The notes under the pieces were generated by a model. It was given only the letters and a program-made list of their open reading frames with translations, had not been told where the DNA came from and did no database searches. DNA of 64,000 nt from Epiperipatus broadwayi (lineage: Eukaryota; Onychophora; Udeonychophora; Euonychophora; Peripatidae). Position numbers and translations under genes: made by a program. Shown piece by piece: positions 48,131-60,189 of the stretch. The stretch is from positions 1 through 64,000 of the forward strand of contig JAQFVV010006847.1 in the NCBI GenBank assembly GCA_028023455.1, given 5' to 3'. Every line of letters begins with the position of its first letter. The first letter of the stretch is position 1.

Positions 48131-48691
48131 ACCATATGTAAAATATTTATGAGTGATTATATGATGGAAAATACATTATTATCATAAAATATATAAATAA
48201 ACAATGAGTATTTCCAAACAAAGAAACAGAAGAGTTAGTATTGACTAATCGATAAGTTATACTAGTACCTTTTATTATTAATAAGTTCATCTATAATTAG
48301 ATAAAAGTATTTTAATTGTCAGCAATTAATAATCATGAAACTTTAAATGATCACCAGAATTACACTAGAAAATCAAATCACCAATCCACAGTCACATCTG
48401 ACTGGATCTAAAAGAGGGACATTATAATTAGCGTAATCATCTAACCATTTCTAAACTTAGGGCAAAATATATAAAATTTTTTGAAAACATATACTTTACT
48501 GCTTTTCCATTAATCATTATAAAAAATAAATAATGCTGAGATATTAAAATATTTGGATCATCATCAAATGTTCTGACAATATAATACTATTAATATAACA
48601 GCCATCTATAAACTAATTTTCTTATAAACAAAACAAGATGTAGTAAATCGAGTTTAAAGGTGATGTTTTTGTGCCACACAAAGTAATAATA
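48131..48691. other. No feature recognised
   Basis: AT-rich and non-coding as far as can be seen. Confidence 0.5.
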
Positions 48692-49061
48692 AAGTAAATA
48701 CTTCACATAAATATACTGGAGAGACTTTCTTTTCAAAAAATTTATTGATATACATTATATAAACTACATAAATAAAATATAAATATCCAACGTTTCGTCC
48801 ATTTTTCAATAATAATATGGACTTTATCAAGGTTCTATAAAACAGAGAAAAAAAACAACATTAAAGATAATAAAAATAATAAATAAAAATAAAAATAAAA
48901 TAAAAAATAAAATAATAAAATAAAAATAAAATACCTATAAATTAAAAAAATGGAAAAATTGTATAACATAACATCTCCTTACAAAGTGAGAAAAATTTTT
49001 AACACCAAAAAGAAAAAATATTCACATAAAAACAGTCAATTCCCTTGTATAAATATATAAA

Positions 49062-49628
49062 CTACTTTAACATTTTATTTAAACTAGGATTTAAATGTTC
49101 TATATAAATACTCTCTTTGTTAAATCTTTCAAAGTAATTACCAATACATTCCAAAGGTCGAATTTCATAGTATTTATGTCCTGTTTCCAACTTATGACAA
49201 AAGATAGCAGATTTCTTATCAATCATATGCTGATATAGTCTGGTCTTTAATTTATTCTTGCTTGTTCCAATATAGAATACATTGTTTTTACAAATCAAAC
49301 ATTTAATTAAATACACTGAATTCATAGCTTCAAGCATATTAAATTCTTTATGATTAACTAAAGATCTTAAAGTTCTCTTCTTTTTGTATACAGGTTTCAT
49401 ATTTATACAGTATTTTTTATTAATTTTATTTAATAATTCATTTAATTTTAAAAATACAAATTTAGATAACTTAAAACCAATATAAATATTATTATCTATA
49501 AAAAAATTTTTATTTTCGTCTTTATTACCATCATGTTCTTTAATTGTTTCATTATTTACATTTTTATTTTTATAAACATTCATACAAATACTATTTCTAA
49601 TTTTATTCAAATTTTTTGTAGAAAACAA
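49062..49628 (-). pseudogene. PLE-D GIY-YIG endonuclease domain
   Basis: A 188-codon frame with MNSVYLIKCLICKNN (GIY block with paired Cys), VFYIGTSKNKLKTRLYQHMI (YIG block and catalytic Arg), FCHKLETGHKYYEIRPLE (HKLETGH block) and ESIYIEHLNPSLNK (with the Glu near the end). It is complete as a PLE-type nuclease domain and nearly identical to the copy at 54136-54684. A frameshift near 49700 separates it from the RT frame upstream, so it is the 3' part of one ancestral protein. Confidence 0.9.
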
Positions 49629-49696
49629 ATAATTTATAACTCTATATGGATATTCATTTATTATACATTCCTTTTTTATACAATTTAATTCTTTAT

Positions 49697-50206
49697 CTAA
49701 ACCATATATTCATTTGAACATAATTTAAATGCTCTCATTATTCTATTGTTTATGATATTAACTTTGCATTTAAAATAAATATCGGAATTCCAGTTTGTTA
49801 AAATCCCAGTATACATTTTTTTTCTATAAACCTCAGTCTCTATTCTAACTCTATTATTTTTATAAAATTTATAAATCTTTACATCCATATATTCAATACT
49901 ATTATTATTTTCTTTTTCCAAAGTAAACTTAATATTTTCTATTGTATTATTAATAAAATTCCAAAACTTAAATGATTTATTCAAATTACCATTAAATATC
50001 ATGAAATAATCATCTACATAACGTACATAAAACATAGGTTTATGACAAACACTAAAAAAACTTTTTTCAAAATTGCACATATAAATATCTGCTAAAAATC
50101 CACTTAAACAATTCCCCATATTTAACCCTTTTATCTGTTTATAATATTTGTCACCGAATTTAAAAAATAAATCCTTACAACATAACATAAGAATGTCATG
50201 CAACAA
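49697..50206 (-). pseudogene. PLE-D reverse transcriptase, C-terminal half with intact YVDD
   Basis: A 169-codon frame. It reads QIKGLNMGNCLSGFLADIYM (motif B, with NMGN in place of the usual PMGS), FYVRYVDDYFMIFNG (motif C, both Asp present), NSIEYMDVKIYKF (the YxD block) and TNWNSDIYFKCKVNIINN (the NWNS block before the endonuclease). It starts at the junction with the inverted copy, so fingers and motif A are missing. A frameshift at its end leads to the endonuclease frame. Confidence 0.9.
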
Positions 50207-50373
50207 AGAAGAGAACTTTAAGATCTTTAGTTAATCATAAAGATCTTTAGTTAATCATAAAGAATTTAATATGCTTGAAGCTTTGAATTCAGTGTATTTA
50301 ATTAAATGTTTGAATTGTAAAAACAATGTATTCTATATTGGAACAAGCAAGAATAAATTAAAGACCAGCCTAT
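50203..50373 (+). pseudogene. PLE-D inverted partial copy, first piece of endonuclease
   Basis: Plus strand; codes for RTLRSLVNHK-like and SVYLIKCLNCKNNVFYIGTS residues, as in the minus copies. It contains a 22 bp tandem duplication (AAGATCTTTAGTTAATCATA twice, 50218-50262). It stops at the LTR element and resumes at 53044. Confidence 0.9.
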
Positions 50374-51012
50374 TGTAATATTCTCCCCCACTACTCACAA
50401 TCCATGCGAGCTAAATAATTTCAACTACCGATAATTAATAATAATAAATATTTATTTACAACAAAACGATATTAACATATTTACAACAACTGACATTAGT
50501 GTATTAGGTTACATATATATTCTTACTAATAATTTAATATACGAATTACAGTACTGCCTCTACGATTACTACAAGTTTAATATATTAATAATATGCTTAC
50601 ATAATCTGGCCTTGCGGCTTACGACAAATAATAATAAAGCATGGATGGCCTCTATAAATCCCTAGTTCCGCTTTGGCACCTTCAGTGGTGGAGTTCACTG
50701 GATCACAAGTTCTGATTTCAGCCGGCATGCTGTCTTCTGGTTACACTGCTATCTCGTGACAATTTTCTTGGTTCTCACTGGGCCTTAAATACTGCTCTTC
50801 TCATTCATGCACAGGAGTCTGGGATAGCCTTGTCTTGCTTCGGGTCCGCGTTCCAAACTGCTATTTCTCTGAGGTTCATGCATTTCCCGCGCAGAGGAGG
50901 GGGCGGGATAAAACTGGAAATGCTTATCTCTTTTTCTTATCTTTAGACATGTACATTAAAGTATTTAACTTTACTTGCAGATATTATTATAACACAATAC
51001 TAATACATAGCA
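50374..51012 (-). repeat. 3' LTR of the non-autonomous element
   Basis: Starts TGTAATATTC and ends ACATAGCA on the plus strand. Matches 52406-53043 closely along its whole length. It is much richer in GC than its surroundings between about 50600 and 50930. Confidence 0.95.
50783..50791 (-). promoter_or_regulatory. Candidate TATA-like box in the LTR
   Basis: Minus strand TATTTAAGG, downstream (in element orientation) of a GC-rich block that includes GGGGGCGGGA at about 50898. The second LTR has the same TATA-like sequence at 52814-52822. A candidate poly(A) signal AATAAA lies further along on the minus strand near 50450. Position fits an LTR promoter but is only sequence-based. Confidence 0.35.
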
Positions 51013-51022
51013 CACCTCCCCC
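51013..51022 (-). other. Polypurine tract
   Basis: Minus strand GGGGGAGGTG directly before the LTR start TGCTATG. This is the primer for plus-strand synthesis in LTR elements and sets the orientation. Confidence 0.75.
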
Positions 51023-51050
51023 AACTTCGGAAATTACATTTTCCGAAGTT
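51023..51050. repeat. Perfect 11 bp hairpin beside the PPT
   Basis: AACTTCGGAAA and TTTCCGAAGTT around the loop TTACAT. It lies ten bases inside the element. Confidence 0.95.
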
Positions 51051-51208
51051 TAACAGTCCTTTCTAGAAACAAATTCACTTGTTCTTTTTTCTAATTTTAC
51101 TTTATATATTGTTATTAATCTCTTCATTAACGAATTTTTTCAATAGCACCAATATTGATTTACCAATTTTGCACTATTTCCTAACTGCTCTATTTACTGC
51201 CAGCCTGG

Positions 51209-51575
51209 TAGATTTCTTTTTTCAAATCCACTCTCTGATCATTTCTTAACTGGCACTCTTTTTTGCCACAAGTATTGTAGATTTCTTTTTTCAAACCCAC
51301 AACTTGGCCGTTACTTAACCGACATCCTTTTGCCGCAAGTTTTGTAGATTTCTTTTTTCAAACCCACAACTTGGCCATTACTTCACTGGCACTCTTTTGC
51401 CGCAAGTTTTTGTAGATTTCTTTTTTCCAAATCCACAACTTGACCATTACTTGACTGGCACTCTTTTTTTCTGCAAGTTTTGTAGATTTCTTTTTTCAAA
51501 CCCACAACTTGACTATTACTTGACTGGCACTCTTTTTTGCTGCAAGTTTTGTAATTTCTTTTTTCAAACCATAAG
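51209..51575. repeat. 67-70 bp tandem repeat, five units plus a partial one
   Basis: Each unit starts TAGATTTCTTTTTTCAAA and holds a TGGCACTC block and CGCAAGTTTTG-like end; starts at about 51209, 51278, 51345, 51413, 51483, then TAATTTC at 51552. A related start recurs at about 51645. The 152-codon frame over this block is a by-product of the repeats. Confidence 0.95.
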
Positions 51576-51929
51576 CTTGGACAACTTCAGAAATAATTAC
51601 ACTATCAAAACCACAATTAGTGCTATTTTACTACTGGCTATTCAGATTTCTTTTTTCAAATCTGCCGAACTGTTTAGAATTCAACTCGATTACAATCCAT
51701 TTAAGAGATTCAAACATTTTCGCAAATCTGTCTACCTTGCACTGTCAAGATTATTATTCTTACGCTACCTAACAATGCCATCTCAGATCCTGCACTCCCA
51801 TTATATGTATAACAATTTGTATTACCCAACGTATTCTATTTTTACTTTAAACTGAAAAACAGTGTTTTCCAAAACGAGGTTACTATCTCAGTTACTTTTC
51901 ATATCTAGATTACTCATTTACTTTTCGCA

Positions 51930-52195
51930 CATTAATTTTTACAACGTAGATATAATTCTTTTACTTAAATCTATTTCAATTTAACTTTCAATAGTTACGA
52001 TTTTACAACATAACAAATAAAATTCTTTTACTTAAAGTCTATCTCATTTTAACTTTCAATAGTTACGAAACTACAACATAAATAAAATTTCAATTAAAAT
52101 CTATTTCATTTTAATTTTCAATAGTTACGAAACTACAACATAAATAAAATTCTTTCACTTAAAATCTATTTCATTTTAATAAATAGTCATGAAAC
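51930..52195. repeat. 60-70 bp tandem repeat, about four units
   Basis: Recurring blocks are AATCTATTTCATTTTAA, CAATAGTTACGA and ACAACATAAATAAAATT; TAGTTACGA or TAGTCATGA occurs near 51992, 52061, 52122 and 52183. Same element as the 51209 repeat but a different unit. Confidence 0.9.
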
Positions 52196-52386
52196 TAGCC
52201 TTAAAATTGGACTACGTTTTCCGCACCGCTAGAACTAATTCCCAATTAAATTTCCCATTACTGAAACTAAGACTATTCTTATTATAACTTCATTACTATG
52301 ACACACACCCAGGAATGTCACCGAGTAAGTATAATTTTGCTTTTGAAAACTCTGCCAATTTTTAAAACTTCTATCCCTAACTAGGT

Positions 52387-52404
52387 TCAACTTTGACTGC
52401 GCCA
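52387..52404 (-). other. Primer binding site
   Basis: One base after the 5' LTR the minus strand reads TGGCGCAGTCAAAGTTGA. The TGG start complementary to a tRNA CCA end is the standard PBS feature. I cannot identify which tRNA. Confidence 0.75.
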
Positions 52405-52405
52405 T

Positions 52406-53043
52406 TGTAATATTCTCCCCCACTACTTATAATCACACGAACTAAATAATTTCAACTACCAATAATTAATAATAATAAATATTTATTTTCAACAAAACGA
52501 TATTAACATATTTACAACAACTGACATTAGTGTATTAGGTTATATATATATTCTTACTAATAATTTAATATACGAATTACAGTACTGCCTCTACGATTAC
52601 TACAAGTTTAATATATTAATAACATGCTTACATAATCTGGCCTTGCGGCTTACGACAAATAATAATAAAGCACGGATGGCCTCTATAAATCCCTAGTTCC
52701 GCTTTGGCACCTTCAGTGGCAGAGTTCACTGGATCACGAGTTCTGATTTCAGCCGGCATGCTGTCTTCTGATTACACTGCTATCTCGTGACAATTTTCTT
52801 GGTTCTCACTGGGCCTTAAATACTGCTCTTCTCATTCATGCACAGGAGTCTGGGATAGCCTTGTCTTGCTTCGGGTCCGCGTTCCAAACTGCTATTTCTC
52901 TGAGGTTCGTGCGTTTCCCACGCAGAGGAGGGGGCGAAATAAAACTGGAAATGCTTATCTCTTTTTCTTATCTTTAGACATGTACATTAAAGTATTTAAC
53001 TTTACTTGCAGATATTATTATAACGCAATACTAATACATAGCA
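52406..53043 (-). repeat. 5' LTR of the non-autonomous element
   Basis: Direct repeat of 50374-51012 with few differences. One of them changes GGGGGCGGGA of the other LTR to GGGGGCGAAA. Confidence 0.95.
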
Positions 53044-53220
53044 ACTATATCAGCATATGATTGATAAGAAATCTGCTATCTTTTGTCATAAGTTGGAAAC
53101 AGGACATAAAGACTATGAAATTCGACCTTTGGAATGTATTGGTAATTACTTTGAAAGATTTAACAAAGAGAGTATTTATATAGAACATTTAAATCCTAGT
53201 TTAAATAAAATGTTAAAGTA
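53044..53220 (+). pseudogene. PLE-D inverted partial copy, second piece of endonuclease
   Basis: Continues the piece that stops at 50373. Reads LYQHMIDKKSAIFCHKLETG, then HKDYEIRPLECIG and SIYIEHLNPSLNKMLK, ending TAG at 53218-53220. Non-coding PLE 3' sequence follows to about 53585. Confidence 0.9.
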
Positions 53221-53585
53221 GTTCATATATTTATACAAGGGAATTGACTGTTTTTATGTGAATATTTTTTCTTTTTGGTGTTAAAAATTTTTCTCACTTT
53301 GTAAGGAGATGTTATGTTATACAATTTTTCCATTTTTTTAATTTATAGGTATTTTATTTTTATTTTATTATTTTATTTTTTATTTTATTTTTCTTTTTAT
53401 TTTTTATTTTTATTATTTTTATTATCTTTAATGTTGGTTTTTTTTCTCTGTTTTATAGAACCTTGATAAAGTCCATATTATTATTGAAAAATGGATGAAA
53501 CATTGGATATTTATATTTTATTTGTGTAGTTTATATAATGTATATCAATAAATTTTTTGAAAAGAAAGTCTCTCCGATATATTGA

Positions 53586-53804
53586 CTTTATACATTTGAT
53601 AATACATTTGAAAAGATAGAAAAAGAAGAAGAAGAAGAAGTTTACAAAGTAATAATCTGGATGTTCAAACATCAGCATAAACCCCTACATTTATAGAAAT
53701 AACCATTATACTCTGAACTAGCTCAGGTAACACAAGCTTTATGAATTATTACTGTAAGCAAATCATAAACAAATACAACAGTTTATTCTAATTTATTTTA
53801 AAGT
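53586..53804. other. Spacer with a short (GAA)n run
   Basis: Between two PLE-D copies. (GAA)n at about 53622-53640; nothing else recognised. Confidence 0.6.
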
Positions 53805-54945
53805 AAAAAAACTTCACATAAATATATCGGAGAGACTTTCTTTTCAAAAAATTTATTGATATACATTATATAAACTACATAAATAAAATATAAATATCCA
53901 ATGTTTCGTCCATTTTTCAATAATAATATGGACTTTATCAAGGTTCTATAAAACAGAGAAAAAACAACATTAAAGATAAAATAAAAAAAAATAATAAAAT
54001 AAAATAAAAATAAAAATAAAATACCTAAAATGTATAACATAACATGTCCTTACAAAGTGAGAAAAATTTTTTAAACACCAAAAAGAAAAAAATATTCACA
54101 TAAAAACAGTCAATTCCCTTGTACAAATATATAAACTACTTTAACATTTTATTTAAACTAGGATTTAAATGTTCTATATAAATACTCTCTTTGTTAAATC
54201 TTTCAAAGTAATTACCAATACATTCCAAAGGTCGAATTTCATAGTCTTTATGTCCTGTTTCCAACTTATGACAAAAGATAGCAGATTTCTTATCAATCAT
54301 ATGCTGATATAGTCTGGTCTTTAATTTATTCTTGCTTGTTCCAATATAGAATACATTGTTTTTACAATTCAAACATTTAATTAAATACACTGAATTCATA
54401 GCTTCAAGCATATTAAATTCTTTATGATTAACCAAAGATCTTAAAGTTCTCTTCTTTTTGTATACAGGTTTCATATTTATACAGTATTTTTTATTAATTT
54501 TATTTAATAATTCATTTAATTTTAAAAATACAACTTTAGATAACTTAAAACCAATATAAATATTATTATCTATAAAAAATTTTTTATTTTCTTCATTATT
54601 ACTATCATGTTCTTTAATTGTTTCATTATTTACATTTTTATTTTTATAAACATTCATACAAATACTATTTCTAATTTTATTCAATTTTTTTGTAGAAAAT
54701 AAATAATTTATAACTCTATATGGATATTCATTTATTATACATTCCTTTTTTATACAATTTAATTCTTTATCTAACTATATTCATTTGAACATAATTTAAA
54801 TTCTCTCATTATTCTATTGTTTATGATATTAACTTTGCATTTAAAATCAATATCGGAATTCCAGTTTGTTAAAATCCCAGTATACATTTTTTTTCTATAA
54901 ACCTCAGTCTCTATTCTAATTCTATTATTTATAAATTATATTAAA
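53805..54945 (-). mobile_element. Penelope-like element, family D, copy 2, 5'-truncated
   Basis: Same orientation and nearly the same sequence as 48692-49860. It starts with ACTTCACATAAATAT near 53807, includes the endonuclease, and breaks off inside the RT near 54945. No inverted copy is attached. Confidence 0.9.
54136..54684 (-). pseudogene. PLE-D GIY-YIG endonuclease domain, copy 2
   Basis: A 182-codon open frame, nearly identical to 49062-49628. It keeps AMNSVYLIKCLNCKNN, VFYIGTSKNKLKTRLYQ, CHKLETGHKDYEI and YIEHLNPSLNK. The nuclease core is intact. Upstream the frame is broken before the RT part near 54770, and the RT is cut off at 54945, so this is an element fragment. Confidence 0.9.
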
Positions 54946-57900
54946 AAAAAACAATAAAACATGATAACTTAAATTTATACATTCTTATAAAAATGTAGTT
55001 TCATATTAAAGTATTAATAACAAGTGAATTTTATTTATTAAATTATTATTTTTTTCTATTAGTAGGTTATTTTTTTTAAAATAATAAAAGATGAAAAACA
55101 CTTTTTTCATAACAGATAAGAGCATTTTAAATTAGTTTACATTCTTTGTATATAATTTTGAGAGAAATAATATAAAACAAAAACAAGACAAATTTATAAA
55201 ATTAAGTTGAATTTTTTTTTCTAATTTTGACAGCAAAAATTCTTATAAATTAGACAAAACACGTTCAATTAAAAAAACTACTGATAAAATTCTTAAGTAA
55301 TATCAACTGCTTTTTCATCCTTTTTTTTGCAATCTATATCTAATATTTTAAATAGCTATATTATGAATATTGGCTTTAATTATAATTCTCTGAAGCTATT
55401 TACTTTGAAAACTAGGAGACAAAATTTTTTTTCCATTTTTTTCATTTATTACCTCACTTTAAAAACACTCAGAATTTTTACTATCTTTTTAGTAAACATT
55501 CTTTCTGCATATGTAATAATTTGATATCATATAGCAGGTCATGTCTTATACTTCTTATTATTTGTCCATTTCACATGATGGAAGCTGTCAAAGCTTTCAA
55601 CCATAGTACTTCATATAAAATGGATTATAGATCTTTCCTGAATACTTGATATTGTATACTATCTTCATAAGTTTTGATTTAAGTACATAAGCAATATGTT
55701 ATCTTTTTATTCTTGGAATTTTTCAGGTTTTGTGACAATAATTTCCATAAGTAACTTGTTTGTTTTAAATTTCAAGATGTAATTAGTGACATTTTGTGAT
55801 GCTCTCTTATTCTATTAAATGAATGTAGTTTTTAAGACTGTTTAGATGTTTAATAGGTGTTTCCCTGCATCACCATAAATGACTTTATTTTAATAAATCA
55901 ATTGACATTTTCTTGGTTATTTCCATATTCTTGGTGATTTTTTTTCAGTTTATAACATCCTTACCTAATTTTAGTAGGCACCATGACTGAACCACATTTA
56001 CTTTCACTATTTAATAATGCCACTATTGAATGTTGTTTCACATATTTTGCTCCTTAATTTGTATGAATTTTACACTTGTCTTTTTATGCTGCTTTTATAC
56101 TCACTATGATTGACATTTGTCAATTCCTCACTAACTGTCTTCCTGTTTAATCTTTCACAATTGATCCTGAACTTGTTTTATCCTTTTTTTTTAAAATTTT
56201 ATCAATTATTTCTTGTCAGTAATTCTTATCTTATAAAATTTAGTTGTCAATTCTGCCCACCATTTGTTATATTCTTTCAGCTTCCTCTCCTATTATACTT
56301 TGCACATGCTATATAACATCATCTATTTTCTCATTTTACTTCTTATTATCATGCAAAATTCAGGTTATATTCTGAATAGCTGTAAACACACTAAAGGATA
56401 ATTTGATTGTTTATTTCTTACTTCGGATCAGTTTTCTCTATCTTCAAATTGTTTTCATAACCTTTTTATTTTTTTTTCTTTACTTACTTTGTTTGAAATA
56501 TATCCTGAATAGCTTTGTAAATACTCTGTTTCATTTTGTGATTGTATATTTCTTTTTCTGCTCAATCATCTACTGTGTTTATTAACATTCATTGATTGCT
56601 TATTTTATTTAAGTTAGCATAATTTATAGTTTTGTTTATTTTCTATTATTTGTTGATTACTTTCTTCTCTTTTTATTAGAATCATTTGAATTTCATCTGC
56701 TCTCATTTGGTTTTCATTTTTTATTTTTTTAGCAGCACTTTTTCTTTTTGATGATTGCTTTCTTCTATTTCTTATAGCTATATTTGTTACCTTAACAATG
56801 AAATGGATATTTCCTTTATGGTCTGGCCCTCTTCAGGTGATTCCTGATCTTTTTATCATATTCTTTTTACATGTTATTCAATCTTTCTTGTCAGCATATA
56901 TTTTTGTATAAAATAATAAAAATATTGCCTATTACTCTTGATCTTCATGTGTTTGAACCTTACTCTAGTAATTATCAAGTGTGATTTATTTCCTCTTTTT
57001 CATTTTTTATTTTTACTCTAATCAAAATGTGGAACTAAATTTATCATTCAATATATTTATAAGATGATATACATATTTGAGACAATATTCATATATAATC
57101 ATTCCTTTTTTATTGATTTGAATAGCAGTGTATTATTCACAGAATAAATAATAACCTGCAATTCAATAGCAGACAAACCAATTATTGGCCAATAAATATA
57201 TGCTGCATTACAAACAAACAAAATGAGCTATTTTCAGTTTAAATGCTAAAAAACAAATTACTGATCAAATGGTAAATATTAATATTTTACATGTAAAGCC
57301 TTAATTATGATAAAATTTGAGTCAGAGACTGATAAATATAAACAATTGAAAATTTTTATTTTACTTCTTCAAATCATAGTGACTAGTGCTTATAATACAG
57401 GACAATACTAATTGTCTACGAAAAACAATTAGAAATATAAAAACTTAAAAATATTTAAGAAAACGTGTCTGAGGTAAAATCATTTACTGGCATTAAATGA
57501 ACATTGAATTTCAAAGTTGGTGACAAAATTTTCCAGAATTATCAAAACTGAAAATACACCTAATAAAATTTTACAGACTAATATTTTATTTTATCCACCA
57601 AAATATCACTTTTTTTATCTTAAATACAGATTCTGTTTGCATTTATATCAATATCACACTTGTTGAATATTTAAATTAATTATTTATTATAAAATCAACA
57701 TATATATATATATGCTCTTTTTATATATTTATGTAGTTAAATTAATTCTTTTAAAATTTTCATAATAAATGCAAGCTGTTGTTCACAGGTTTAATTCCAT
57801 TTGAGTTTTGTTATTTTATAAATTGGCCCTTAGAACACTTTTCATCAGAATTATTTATAATAAGATGGAGTGAGATGGTGTCACAAATTAAACTCTGGTT

Positions 57901-60189
57901 TTCCACATATGGAAAGAAAACCCATTAACATAAACAAAAATAGGGATTAACTAAAGTATTATCATTTGCTTAGCATAAAAAAGCAAGGAATCAGTATGGA
58001 AAGTACATTGTTACGAGAAGTAAATTATGACATATTAAGAAACATCAAGAATCATTAGTCATTTTTGTGACTAAAATTAACTGATAAACAAAAAGCTAAT
58101 ATTTAACTAGCCAATGTAAACAAAGGTATAATTTTATATAAAAAAAACAATATTTTATATGCATACATCCACTAAATGCTAAACATAACTATAAAAATAA
58201 TTGTCTCTCAAAAAACTAATATCATGCCATAAATTTTCATCAATGATCAGAACTAGCTGCTACCTGATTTATATTGGCCACCAGAAAATAAACAATCCTT
58301 CTAAAATATATGAATTATGTGGGTTTAATTGTGATTCTTATATTTGTGTCATAAATAATTCTATAGAAAACCTTTATAATGTCCATGCACTCACATACAA
58401 ATGCTGTTATGAGGTAGCATTAGGATTATATACACTATGAACAAGATAACTATAAATTCTTAAATTATAGTATAAATAATTGTATTCAAATAACTTACAT
58501 TTATATGAAGACACAATTGTAAGATGATATCATTTTATCACATTGAAAATTCCCACAACAGATAAATAAATATATCAAGGAAAAAATAATTTTAGAATTT
58601 ATTTAATAAAGTTATAGAATAAAAAAAAAGAATAATGTCAAAAATAATAAAATGCAACATTAAATTTGTATTATAATACAATATATGATTTTATATAAGA
58701 TACATAATTAATATTCTATTTAGTTATCATTAATTTGACAGCCATTTCTTTACAATAATATAACTCTAACAAATATTTCACAATAAAAGAGGAAAATTAC
58801 TTTAAACTATCTTTATTTAATACAATAAGAGATGTCTGCACACAATGATAATCCAATAAAAGTAATCATGTTTCAATAAAATCTCAACATTTAACCTTTC
58901 AGGTATTTTCCTACAATAATAAAACCTTAAAAACATTTCACACAAAAGACAGTAATAATTTAAATCTTTCTCCATTTTCCTTTTAAAAATTAAAGAATCC
59001 CTATACCATTAAAGCCCAATAAAAATTAAAGTAATAATTCCACAAAACTATTATAAAATAATTAATACATTTAAATCCAACCTTTGTAAAATAACATTTA
59101 TAAATCTAAATGTGTACACATTATATATTTTACCATGGAAAATTTCCTTCTACCATTTCTATTGTGATTGCTTTGTGAAAATCTGTTTTTGCAAATATAG
59201 CAGTAAAACAATGTTTTGTTGCATTATTTTTTTATATATCTTTCTAAGTAATTGTATTTATTCAATTATTTTTTTGTTCAGCATTTTCTTTTTTTTCTCT
59301 CTTTGGTGCCAGGTTGCAAGTCTAACCATTATCTTCATCTCATATTTCATTTATTTATTTTATTTTTTGTATCTTCAGATATACAGTTTAAAAATTATTA
59401 TCAAATTAAGTTGACATAATTTGAGACAGCTATGATTTTCCATTGATTAATATATATTTGAACATTATTGTCAAGGATATTTCTTTTGTTTTTTTTAGTT
59501 AGAGTGATCACTTAAATAATTCAGTAATGATCATCTCCTGAGAAAAGATTAGTACATGGTATGTGTAAACGTAATAAAATTTGCACTGCTTTACAAATAT
59601 AATTTTGATTTTTACCAGTGAGATAAGTTTATCATCAGACATTTAATCTCATACTCTGTCTATAGATTGGAGTATACTAAAATTTTCTGCTCATTCTATG
59701 ATTTTTTTAAAAGTCTGTTCCTCATAACAATTGTCCATACAATGCCATGACTACCTTCAATTAGGCTAAAGTCAATTTTTTTTTTAAAAAAAGAATGAAC
59801 TTTTCTTTAATTTTTTTTCACATTTGAAAAGGACTTTATTTTACCCCCAAAATGGCTATCTTTTTTGTTTTTATTTTACTTAGTTGATAATTTAAAGATC
59901 TTAATCTTTTATTTACACATAAATTAATTGATATGCAGCTTTTAAAGTTTTTATCACTTCTTCTTTTATTGATTTTCAAAAACATAAATAAATCAAACAA
60001 TACAAAAATATTATTTCACAACTTTACCCAATAAAAATTCATCATATAATTAAAATGTCTTATATTTGGTAAATCATCACTTTACCTTTGTTAAGCATTT
60101 ACTATGTTTAATCTAGGATAACTCCTAATTAATTGTTAGATGAGATAGAGTTGAGAGTGGTGGGTCAGGTAAAAGTCTGTGCTCATATA
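54946..60189. other. Long AT-rich stretch, no feature recognised
   Basis: 55300-57050 is markedly T-rich on the plus strand with several open frames of 60-68 codons (55327, 56110, 56403) that are hydrophobic only because of T-rich codons. 57700-57714 is a short (TA)n. I see no domain in either strand. The T-rich part may be a very old retroelement on the minus strand, but no motif supports that. Confidence 0.45.

Larger units (their letters stand above)
50374..53043 (-). mobile_element. Non-autonomous LTR retrotransposon inside PLE-D
   Basis: Two LTRs of 639 and 638 bp, TG...CA bounded, flank a 1.39 kb interior without any retroviral-type motif. The flanks CCTAT (50369-50373) and ACTAT (53044-53048) are a 5 bp target duplication with one change; the homologous uninterrupted sequence at about 54310 has ACTAT at this place. 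A primer binding site next to the right LTR and a purine tract next to the left LTR show minus orientation. The interior is filled by two blocks of tandem repeats. In size and lack of genes it resembles non-autonomous (TRIM/LARD-type) elements that use enzymes from other copies. LTRs are very similar, so it is fairly young. Confidence 0.9.
48692..53585. mobile_element. Penelope-like element, family D, copy 1, palindromic and interrupted
   Basis: Minus-strand part 48692-50205 (3' end, GIY-YIG endonuclease, RT end) is joined head to head at about 50203 to a plus-strand partial copy (endonuclease and 3' end). That partial copy is split at 50373/53044 by an LTR element. The outer ends pair: GAGAGACTTTCTTTTCAAAA near 48720 and its reverse complement near 53560. 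This is the same inverted-copy arrangement as in families A, B and C. Confidence 0.9.

Noticed and set aside
51397-51855. 152-codon frame as a protein of the small LTR element
   Set aside because: Most of it is translated 68 bp tandem repeats, and no gag- or pol-like motif is present.
50835-53060. MLRVRVPNCYFSEV frames in both LTRs as a conserved gene
   Set aside because: They match only because the LTRs are copies of each other, they lie on the strand opposite to the element, and the ends differ.
55300-57050. T-rich hydrophobic frames as membrane proteins
   Set aside because: Hydrophobicity follows from poly-T composition; the frames are short and unrelated to each other.
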